In this document: positions 55,065 through 64,000 of the stretch, piece by piece
How positions within the stretch are numbered: position 1 is the stretch's first letter
Layout of the letters: every line of letters begins with the position of its first letter
Assembly (NCBI GenBank): GCA_021234155.1
Contig: JAJEKV010000086.1
Coordinates: 3,645,461-3,709,460, forward strand
DNA length: 64,000 nucleotides
DNA from: Isoetes taiwanensis
Taxonomy: Eukaryota > Streptophyta > Lycopodiopsida > Isoetales > Isoetaceae
Direction of reading: 5' to 3'
Notes under the pieces: generated by a model
What the model was told of the DNA's origin: nothing
The model's database searches: none
Seen by the model: the letters and a program-made list of their open reading frames with translations, nothing else
Position numbers and translations under genes: made by a program

Positions 55065-57840
55065 AGTAGTCCGAATTAGATGGGGGGCCTTTTTCTGGTG
55101 ATTGAGTTACTCTGGGAGGGAAATTTCCTATATTTATACGATGGGAGCATCGTATATGTTTGGGAGCGTCATAATTGAAGTGAACACTACAAGCCTCGAA
55201 CAAAACCTGTAGAGGTGCAATACATTCTGTTACTATGCCTTCAAACAATCACACCAACAACTTCTCAATGCTCGAGCTTGATTCTAAGGATTGCATTCTT
55301 AGAGGCAAAACAAGCATTGGTTGGACTATCGAGTTGTGCTAAAACATAGCTGATGCACGTGGAGCTAGAGGCACAATCTGACTGCACCTTCCTTGCTTAT
55401 GCTCAAGAAGACGATTATTACATCAAAGTACAAGTTTAATAGCCCCTTTAAGTCTTAGGATCCTCCATGATGAGTAATATATCCTTGGCATCATCATTAA
55501 ATCATAAGCAATCACAAAGAGCAACATCATCTCAGTCTAATATCTACACAATCTAACGAAATTCAGATCCATAACTAGAGGCCGATTGAGATCCTTTTAA
55601 TGAAGGTTTCAAATATACGAGGAAATTGATTGCCAGCATTTACTCTTTTATCGATTGTCACATTCCATGTGTAACTATCTCTTCTCCCCATCCATGTTAA
55701 ACAGTATAAAGTGATGTCATGTTGTAAAATGTATTCTATGTAGCCCCATTTTCGAGCAATGGTGCAAACCAACTTAGGTTCAGTCCACAAGGCGAGAACA
55801 AACCAAGCCAACCTAGACTTCATTTGTTGGGTACCTATGCGGATCGAGTAAAAATTAACGTGATCTGATTCAAGAAGAGATTGGATCTTGTGCCATCAAA
55901 TTTCTCAGACAAACTAATTTTAGACATTGAAGCCCTTGATACTAACCCCAATAGGAAAGCATGACATGTTAAACCTTCCCTAAGTTCTTTATTCTCGAGC
56001 TGTAACCTCTAGCACACTTGAGTAAATTGCTCCACCTAAAATCACCATAACCTCCTGCTTGCTACAAAATCCTCCACATAAAAAAAAAGTCAAGAATAAA
56101 AAGATCTGAAGAAACTAGATTCAGAACAGACAAGACTTATGCTAAAACAAGAGAAAATACTAGAAAATATGCGAAGGATATGCTAGAAAACTGGATATGC
56201 TTGATACAACAGAGCATAATATATTTTATTGAGCTAGAAGGTTCAAAACTGGCATTGAACCAAAATGGTAATGTCACCCTCGAACATCTCTATACATAAT
56301 GCTCTATTACAGTGTAGGCTGCCACCTAACATTAGTGAATGTGCCTCGCCAAGCATGCAGGATGCCACTTGTCATAGGTGCATGAATGGCTGTTGTAGCA
56401 CATTTATGTTCCTGCATGTGAAGATTCACAAAGATGTTCTTTGCACATTGCACTTTCATGGAAGAACTGCCAACTTTAGTACCACAAAAAGTGCGGGTGG
56501 TTCCAAGGATTTTATTGCTCATTTTCACAAAAAACCAAAAACCCAAAATGAGGAGCAACGTAGTCATGAGGAGGTCGTACGTTTATGCTCTGCACGTGGA
56601 GATTCACAAATGGCTTTTAATGCAGAAACAAGTATGACAATTCAACTTTATTCCTTTTTTATTGTGAAAACGTGCCCTCTTAAAAAGCTTTTGAATAGTT
56701 TGGTGAGGCTGATATAATTTGCATGTTATTGTCTTATCACGATGGAAAATACATGATTGGATGCCTGAATTACCTATAGTTACGTGCTTTATGTAGATAG
56801 AATTGTTAAAGTTGGAAGCTAAGATGCAAAATCCATATGTGGTGATGCTAGGAAAAGCAAGATGGATGCCATTTGAGATGGAGGCCCTCTGCCAAAAACT
56901 GAACGTCATCTTCAAAATCCAGAAAATGGAAAATGACAATCTTCTTAGACTAGCTACGATTCAAGGCATCCTAAAAGGATGGTATGCAGATATTAAAAAG
57001 TGGCTCAACAAATGTGCGATGACATGGGGACAACGACAAATTTCGACAACAGATTAAAAAACACACAGAAATTATAACAATCCTAGTGCAAAGATGGAGT
57101 ATATACAATCCTGCTTTGTGTGAGGCACCTCATGTAGCAAGAAAGCTTTTCCATCACGACCAGAAAGTAAGTGTATATTCCTGACTCTTACCCAGTAAGC
57201 AGCTTACATATGGCATCCATTCTAATCAAGATGGAAACTCACTCTACCATCTGCATCCAGTGCTACTTCTCCATCGTTGCAACATCTCTTCATTGATTGC
57301 TTTCCTTGGCATCGCATAAGAGAAACAATGAGCGGACTCCTGGCTGGTGGTGGTAGCCAGCTCCCCTACTAGCATCCTCGATTTGTTTCCCTTCCACATA
57401 ACAAAACGCATGGTTTCAAATGAGCTAAGCCCTCACCACTTAGAGGTATTCCTCAATACAAGTGCACCTGCAAATTATGCAAAATGGATGAATATATCAT
57501 GAATTATACATTTCATTTCATTCTATCTATCTCTCTCTGAGGGTCCATCATATGTCCTCATGGACGCTGCCAATGTCATCAATGCTGCCAATGTGGCATG
57601 ACGTAAAAATACTCTCGATCTATCCCCAACAATGGAAACACATGTGATCATAAGATGTCCGTCGTACATGGGGATTCGTCGTAAGCATGACGTTCATTCA
57701 AGCTTCTTGTTGGAAATTTTTTGACTTACCTGGAAAACAAGTCGGTAAGTATTTAAAAGAGGTATTAGCACGGAGAGAACAATTATTGCATGGTAAAGAA
57801 TGTATGTTATAAGTGATGAGAGATGGAGAGTCTAATGCAT
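55065..57840. other. No gene recognised
   Basis: Intergenic. Two coding-like stretches are noted without a family: 56265-56717 (+), with two repeats of a word like HVEIHK/HVKIHK, and 56800-57057 (+), reading ELLKLEAKMQNPYVVMLGKA and IFKIQKMENDNLLRLATIQG. Neither has a supporting splice structure. Confidence 0.4.
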
Positions 57841-57847
57841 TTATGTC

Positions 57848-58030
57848 AGAAGATGCATTAGAAGATATGTTTTATAATGCTGAGTGCATATTTATGCATT
57901 AGAAGATATGTTTTATAATGCTGAGTGCATATTTATGCATCTCGTAGACGTGGTGATCTGCATTAGAAGATATGTTTTATAATGTTGAGTGTACATATTT
58001 GTGCGTCTCATAGACGTGGTAATCTGCGGA
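57848..58030 (+). repeat. Minisatellite, three copies of about 50-65 bp
   Basis: TGCATTAGAAGATATGTTTT ATAATGCTGAGTGCATATTT occurs three times; two copies also carry CATCTCGTAGACGTGGTGAT CTG (second form CGTCTCATAGACGTGGTAAT CTG). Confidence 0.85.
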
Positions 58031-58237
58031 CGCAATAAACACAACATTACCTTCCCCCCCCGGGAAGAAGACACAAATTAAATGCATTAACTATTTGTTC
58101 ACCGTGCATGGAGTTCATTATCAATTACTTGTTCGCGACAAATTTTCCTGAGGCTGGGTTCACATGGGCCATAAGTTCACGTGCGCCATGATAACCATCA
58201 CTAGGAGGAAATGGCTCACTATTTTACAGACCGTCAC

Positions 58238-58552
58238 AACCCATGCTCTATTTCCACAAGGTAAAGCAGGCCCCTCTATTTCCACAGGACAAAACAGGGC
58301 CCCTCTATTTCCACACGGTAAAACAGGACCCCGCTCCAGCAAATTTCTGTCGCATCTGAGCCATGCCCCGCTTCCACAGGACAGGACAAAACAGGGCCCC
58401 TCTATTTCCACAGGGTAAAACAGCACCCTCTCCATCAAGTGTCTTATCTATTTTACAACTGTCACATTTATATTTTCTCGCATTTATTTCCACAGAGTAA
58501 AACAGGGCCCCTCTCCGACTGTCGCATCTATTTCCACAGGGCAAAACCCAGC
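58238..58552 (+). repeat. Minisatellite with unit near TTTCCACAGGNNAAACAGGGCC
   Basis: CTATTTCCACAGG, AAAACAGGGCCCCTCTATTT and AAAACAGGACCCCGCTC recur about eight times, spaced irregularly (27-60 bp), with CGTCGCATCT-like inserts. The minus-strand frames with repeated LPCGNRGALFCPV come from this repeat. Confidence 0.85.
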
Positions 58553-58559
58553 CTAACAA

Positions 58560-59225
58560 AGAGACAGCCCTTTTCCAAATCAATATTTCTAAATCAATAA
58601 CTTTAAAATTGGAACGTTCGCTACAAACATGTAAGACTTCTGATTGACAATTAGGAATTGCGTCGAACTTCGATTGAGATCCATCTAGTTCAAGATGAAA
58701 TGAAATTTAAAAATTGGAAACCATTCAGCATGGCAAAGGAAATATATGATGGTCTCCATTTCTTGTGTCCACTATTTTGTTCAGACTGCAGTAACTAAAA
58801 TGTATTCGCATAGAGACCATTTCGTGAAGCAAGATCTCTGCAAACCAATATATATATCACTATTAACTGGTGGAATCTCTTATTTACTCGCTTGTGACAA
58901 AACAAGTTTGGACATCTTAGTCTTATAATCATCCATAGTAAGCACATGAAAGATGCTCCAGCGTATTGCTAATATCCACATATAGCCAGCCAATTGAATT
59001 AATTTGCTGGATTGTAGCACCAAGACTGTCAATACCACTACAACAGAAACTTTATCCCACAATTAAAATTCCCGTGCAGAAAAATATACTGCCAACAAGC
59101 ATTCCTCAAATACACGTTGTGGCATCTGTATAGAAAGCCATGTTGAGAGAGATCCGACACGGAAGTTGAACTAGAAAAGAAATTTGAAAACTTTATCTTA
59201 ATGGGTTATCAGTACCTTTTATCAG
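58560..59225. other. No gene recognised
   Basis: AT-rich 3' flank of the small membrane-protein gene. No supported feature. Confidence 0.5.
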
Positions 59226-59227
59226 TT

Positions 59228-59947
59228 TCAGGAAACAGAAGATCCTTTAGATGTTGACAACCTACTCTGGCGAGCTTTTTCTGCTGATGCCATGTAATCT
59301 CCATGAGATTGGTGTTTTCTCCCTGAAGAGAGAACAGAAGCAGACAAGGTTATCTTCTTTTTATGCTTAATTCAAAGTATTGCACATTTTAAAAGCGCAA
59401 TATGATAGCTTATAAGTATAGCACCTTCCAGGAAAGATCTTTCAAATTATTTACATTGCTGCATGCTTTTCCTACCTTCTGCACTGTAGCCATCAATTTG
59501 ATATACACAACCCATGATTTTATTATAGAGGAAAATCACGCCCTCCAAGCAGATAATTTACTTAGAAGTATGGTAGAAATAGATTGGTTTATTCTTTGAA
59601 ACAAAAAAATGCCCATTTGCTGATGTGTGGGCAAAAACATACAGCCATTTCACCATATTGCTACACTTCATTTTCTCGACACCCTATAATTAATAGCGAA
59701 GCATTCACCATACCGTAGATAGTTAATAGAAATCAAATCTACTTAAGGAAAAGAAAGCAATCAGCAAGGAGCACTAGTTAAGGGACAAACCTGAATTGAA
59801 ATAAACCCAGGGAATCGTAGCAACAGCCATGACGGTCACGACTCCGATGAATACGTTCCTTGGGGTGCCGTTAAAAGCGAATTGTTGAAAACGAGTGGGC
59901 GGTTTAGGTCCATACCAGGGCTTAGAATTCCGCTGCTGCGACGCCAT
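59228..59947 (-). CDS. Small single-pass membrane protein, 83 aa, two exons, function unknown
   Basis: Exon 1 (59791-59947) encodes MASQQRNSKPWYGPKPPTRF, QQFAFNGTPRNVFIGVVTVM and AVATIPWVYFNS. The 468-bp intron is GT-AG (GTTTGT donor; CTCTTCAG acceptor) and splits a Gly codon. Exon 2 (59228-59322) encodes RKHQSHGDYMASAEKARQSR and LSTSKGSSVS before the stop. The frame joins exactly and codon use is ordinary. One hydrophobic helix (about residues 33-51) is preceded by a basic/proline-rich N-terminus (KPWYGPKPPTRF), the layout of small inner-mitochondrial-membrane or organellar assembly proteins; that location is inference. The family is not named because it is not recognised with certainty. The ATG lies just downstream of a purine/pyrimidine leader AGGAGGACATGG. 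Confidence 0.8.
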
Positions 59948-61470
59948 GTCCTCCTCCTAAACCCTAAATTTTTTGCCCTCCTATTTACGAATAGCTTGCC
60001 ACGTGCGTGGCCACGTTAGCAAGCACTTACAAAATGCTAACGCAACAATGGGTCGCCTTTTAGAAGACCCGTTGACCTGTGATTGTCATGTAGGTGACAA
60101 GAATCGATATTTTGCGTTTATTGACTTTTATTCGATATTTTGTATTTATTGACTTTTAGCATACTAAGACTAAGGGAAATAAAGATTGAAATTCGATGTA
60201 ACCAAAACCCTAGTTATCGGCATGAATATTTGTTATTTATAGAACATTAGCTTGATTTGTCTCACTTGATTGCTCCAGGGAGTATTCAAGTGTTAATAAG
60301 CATCCCGGGGACTTACACCATTAAGAACCCGTATAGACCAACATCGTGATGGTAGGGGGTTTTTTAATTGGCAAAGGGGTCCGTAGACGGGCGGGATGGT
60401 TGTACGAAAAAACTTATTCTAGCAGTACTCCAAACGTTAGGGGCGGTGGGGGGGAAATGGCGCTCCCGCATGGATCCGGGTAGGGGTATAGGGCTTCTTA
60501 GTTGGATCCGACAGGGTTTGCATTCGACTAAGAGAGCAATCAAGTTGGAGGCAATGCATTTTCTTGCTTTGTTTTTTACATTTCTTTATTCTAAACTTTT
60601 TGCTTCTCTCGATTCTCTGATCCGACCATGTTCTACCTCTTTTTTCAGAGGGATAATATCAGAGTTTGTGCCAGGAAGCCGTTTTGGAACATCAACTAGT
60701 TTTAATAACGATTTTCAGCGAGTTTCAACAAGGTTTTTCAGCAAGTTTTCAACAAGTTTCTTCATCGAGTTTTTTGTTTAACCCACAGGTTAGGTCGCTC
60801 TGTGCATGTCAATGTCTTCTTTGTACTTCCTTATATTTCGACTTTGCTTTTGTTCCTCTTCAAAACAATCCGTTTACAGATTTGTTCCTTGGCCGGTTAC
60901 GGATTTGCCATGTTTGGATGCCATTATCTGTCATCTGGTTTTCTATAGCGTAGCTTTTTATTCTAAACTTAATATAGGATAAAAAGAGCTATCTAGCAAT
61001 GACGTCCTTTGTTGTTCCAACGCCATGTTCCAATGCCATGGTTTTTATGGATTGTGTTTTTGATGGTTTTCTTTTTTACGACACAAATCTTTATTACATT
61101 TTGAAGAGTATAGGGTGCAAGTTTAATTGCATTTTACAGGTTAGTAAGCATTAATTAGGATTTTTGTCTTTGCCTCCTGTTCATGGCTGAATTATTACTG
61201 TTAAAAAACAAAGTCACTGTTAAAAAACAAAGTCAAACATGACATGGTATTAACACAATTCTGGTTATTGCAGTTACCACTTTCTAGGATTCCTTACTTT
61301 CAACAGGTATATTGATTTTTTTCTTGATGTGGCATTTTTTATCATGAACTATGAACTAATCCTTGATCTAAGAAGCCATTATTCTGACCATCAGTCATTT
61401 TATGACGCACATGTTTTACCAGTGATTTCAAGCCATGCATGCAGTTAATTGTTAAAGTGATGATCTGACT
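59948..61470. other. Intergenic; no gene recognised
   Basis: It includes the 5' flank of the small membrane-protein gene. The repeat ATATTTTGCGTTTATTGACT TTTA, then ATATTTTGTATTTATTGACT TTTA, lies at 60109-60158, and GTTAAAAAACAAAGTCA is duplicated at 61200-61235. Open frames at 60368-60953 (+) show no domain. Confidence 0.45.
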
Positions 61471-61476
61471 TGTAGA

Positions 61477-62017
61477 TACCGTCAAATGCACTACCACAAT
61501 GAAATATTCAAGAAGGCAGATATTATCATCACTCCTACTACAACGTATATTTGGAGTGCTTTTTGTTCCTTTCTTCTTGCAAGTGAAACATCTGGTTCTA
61601 ATAAATTAAAGTAATTTTTCTCGCATTGTCTGAATAGCGGCTCTGTCATTTCTCCAAAAAGCTACAAATATGGAGAATTGAACTATGGTGAAGGCGCGTA
61701 AGCGGCTTTGTGGTTGGGATGCCATGGCAATTTCATGCATATGACTACAAGTAATCTTCTTTGACTTGGACATTTAATGTTTATAGCCAAGCTCATGCGC
61801 TATCGGATCATTGAACTTCCTTGGACTACACCGCTATATCGGTTCTGTGGAGGATGACTTTATTGCTTCTTGTATGTTGCCTTAAATGAATTGGTGGCAT
61901 GTGCTAAATTGTGAATTGCGGGTTGGAGTTGACGAGGAAGGTCTACCTATAGGCATTCAACTTATTGGCAAGCCATGGTCGAGGCCACTTTGTTGGGGGT
62001 TGCGTATGCCATTGAGG
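61477..62017 (+). pseudogene. Amidase (fatty acid amide hydrolase-like) pseudogene, C-terminal part
   Basis: After an acceptor-like GACTTGTAG, the frame reads RYRQMHYHNEIFKKADIIIT PTTTYIWSAF, the conserved HMEIFKKADVIVTPT block of plant FAAH-type amidases, which hydrolyse N-acylethanolamines. Traces further on are GELNYG (about 61672), AKLMRYRI (about 61795) and VGVDEEGLPIGIQLIGKPWS (about 61930-61985), then ATLLGVAYAIE. The order matches the C-terminal half of the amidase-signature family. Stops, frameshifts and lost exon borders show a dead copy; the catalytic Ser-Ser-Lys part is absent upstream. Confidence 0.65.
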
Positions 62018-62019
62018 TA

Positions 62020-63230
62020 ACATTTGCAATAGTATTTCCTTAATAATGCCTTCGAGATTGGGATTGGTTTCTTTAACTCGAGGTGTAAGGTGCAATTGCG
62101 TGTTATGTGCACTCACCTTCAAAGAAGACCGTAGGGTTACAGATGATCTTTTGTTACAATGACATACAACCCAATGTTTACTTCAAGACGGATTTAAGTT
62201 ATTGGCCTGGTTTAAGTAAATTACGGGCTCTCACCATTTCTTTACAAGATTTCATCACTGGACAGGAAATGGTTGAAAGTTGATATCATAGCTCTTGTAT
62301 ACTTCGCAGAAATGATGGGAATGGCATTTTTGAAGTATCTGATTTATCACAAGACAACATATCATAAGTTGCTGGTTAGACTCTGCCATAACGTGTGTAT
62401 ATAAACTTTAAAAAGCCATGAGATGAAACTTGTGTACGAACTCTTTTATATCTAATCTGTACTTCAGGACATGAGTCATGGTCATACACAAGGTTAAATT
62501 TGTCAGGTGCAAAATCAACGGAAGATTATGTCCTAAAATCTGTCTTGCAAATAATTGCTTCAATTCTAAGGTGTCAATTAACATTTCAATGATGGATATG
62601 GTTCCATTCAATGGCCATCGAATATTGAATGACATCACAGTGCCATGTTATCTCTAGACATCCCAATCAATTGTGCCTTTGTACAATATTTGAGTTGCTA
62701 ACAAAAAACCCTTTACTTTAAAAAATCACTGGACTGCCGGACCTCCATGTGTAGCCTAAGAAGCATTGAACGTTTAGCATGTTCTTATAGAGTTTAGCAT
62801 GTTCTTATAGAAGGGACATCATATTGTTTGTATAGTCATCTTATTCTAACATAAAAACATCTTTCGTAAATAAAATTACAAATTTATTATGGGGCAGTAA
62901 TGCCTTCTGTGCAAAACATATAAATGAGTTACATAATAAAGCACACCGATGGGAATATTTGCATGTATGAACTATTAACTAATCACAAGCATATCTACAC
63001 AACCCATAAAGTTATTGCACAAACTATTTCCTAATCACAAACATATCCATACAACACATAAAGTTATAAGAACTTAGTTGATGTAAAGTTGTAAGATTGT
63101 AGTTGATATTAAAAGCTCTGCAATATTTTAACCTTGCATTTAATATGGGCTTGTATTTGAATAATCAAACCCCAAACCCCTACAACAAACTAGCTTAGCT
63201 AGCTCTTGTAATGACTAAAAAAATATTCAA
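62020..63230. other. No gene recognised
   Basis: AT-rich intergenic sequence. Small duplications: GTTTAGCATGTTCTTATAGA twice at 62774-62812, and near copies of CTAATCACAAGCATATCTAC ACAACCCATAAAGTTAT at 62978 and 63031. Confidence 0.5.
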
Positions 63231-63235
63231 AAAAT

Positions 63236-63412
63236 GATGTGTTACCATATGTGCTACAAGGGCTAGGACTTTTCTTATGGTGTCCAGTATATGTATGGAA
63301 AAGGGTATATGGATTGCTAGTTGGGAATGATGTGTTATCATATGTGCTACAAGGGCTAGGACTTTTCTTATGGTGTCCAGTATATGTACGGATAAGGGGC
63401 CAAAAATTAAAA
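63236..63412 (+). repeat. 93-bp tandem duplication
   Basis: Units start at 63236 and 63329 and share GATGTGTTACCATATGTGCT, ACAAGGGCTAGGACTTTTCT and TATGGTGTCCAGTATATGTA with only one or two changes. Confidence 0.92.
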
Positions 63413-63429
63413 TTCATATGTACGTATGG

Positions 63430-64000
63430 TTGGGGTTTCACCAAAAAAAGTATCTGAGGGGGTTTCAACCCCCTTGCACGCACATGCCATATGCTCTATA
63501 TAAAGGGGTGAAGCCCCCGGGATAAGCATTTTTACTCTCAATTTATGTAAAGGCTCTTGCAATGTTTTGTGCAAAGATTAGTGTTGCGAAGGAATGTCTT
63601 GTTTCCTTGAGCAAAGAATATAAGGCTCGTTGCTGTCTTTGATGCCAATACCACAATACTTGATGAGGTGTCACCGATTGCAAAGTCTGACTCTGTCCCT
63701 ATCTTTGGTCTGCTTTACCCTGGTTGTTGAAGGGTGTTGCTTGTTATTTGCAACATTGCTCATCAATTGTAGACTCTTATTTTGTAAAGTAATCAAATAA
63801 TTTAATCCTTCACATATTCTTTAATCCTCTTGTTGTCTTCTAAGCCACTATTATATGTCGTGCGATATAACAATCTATCTTCTAAGGTTACAAATATGCG
63901 TTCAAGTTTCCTTATGTCTTTTATCCCACATATCATTGGGAGATCCTTCCACATCTATGTTTGGTGGAATAGGGCGGTTATTTTCCTATTATTCTGACTT
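63430..64000. other. No gene recognised
   Basis: Intergenic. A TATA-like CTCTATATAAAGGGGTG lies at 63494, which could be the promoter of an LTR or gene beyond the window, but nothing downstream supports it. Confidence 0.4.

Noticed and set aside
58160-58583. Minus-strand frames with repeated PCGNRGALFCPV
   Set aside because: Explained by the minisatellite; no start context, no homology.

Overview
The window is nuclear DNA of a land plant. The evidence is a spliced plant-type 20S proteasome beta-1 gene, a plant G-type lectin receptor kinase, relics of PLS-class PPR, pectin methylesterase, NCL Na+/Ca2+ exchanger and 11S-globulin genes, and a dense background of Ty3/gypsy, Ty1/copia, LINE, hAT, MULE, Helitron and foldback elements. 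The low gene density (three intact genes in 64 kb) fits a medium to large, repeat-rich genome. The very short introns of the proteasome gene (mostly 64-90 bp) fit neither typical conifers nor grasses especially well, but the exact group (fern, lycophyte, bryophyte or other) cannot be decided from the sequence alone.

Layout. 1-430: 3' part of a LINE reverse transcriptase on the minus strand. 2.4-4.3 kb: a Helitron terminus and dispersed repeats. 4.4-9.4 kb: remains of a Tat-like Ty3/gypsy element, with the integrase end, an antisense small ORF and a long broken coiled-coil ORF, then a polypurine tract and a 583-bp LTR. 10-11.4 kb: hAT-like transposase relic and a minisatellite. 12.6-13.4 kb: pectinesterase pseudogene with an internal duplication. 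13.7-14.2 kb: foldback element with 113-bp perfect arms. 15-18.4 kb: LINE and PPR relics. 20.7 kb: second Helitron end. 21.8 kb: copia integrase scrap.

23.7-26.15 kb: the intact intronless receptor kinase. 27.5-28.2 kb: nested foldback elements inside tandem repeats. 28.4-33.2 kb: gypsy LTRs, one preceded by its polypurine tract, with two converging Helitron 3' ends around the second LTR. 34.6-38 kb: repeats, the NCL pseudogene and a (GATA)n array. 40.0-43.0 kb: a 3.0-kb segment bounded by 25-bp perfect inverted repeats that contains an array of short hairpins. 43.5-45.2 kb: two LINE fragments in opposite orientation, followed by a 38-bp perfect palindrome at 45.6 kb.

47.24-48.88 kb: the intact nine-exon proteasome beta-1 gene on the minus strand. 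50.0-50.5 kb: MULE SWIM zinc-finger remnant. 50.7-51.2 kb: 11S-globulin-like pseudogene. 51.6-55.06 kb: truncated chromovirus gypsy pol with its 3' LTR. 57.8-58.6 kb: two minisatellites. 59.2-59.95 kb: an intact two-exon gene for an 83-residue single-pass membrane protein. 61.5-62.0 kb: a broken amidase (FAAH-like) relic. 63.2 kb: a 93-bp tandem duplication.

The three intact genes have no evident functional link. They are islands in an old, nested transposon landscape. The most distinctive signals are structural: four Helitron ends with the same hairpin, the gypsy element with divergent accessory ORFs, and several precise palindromic or foldback structures. No wholly new biological system is claimed.
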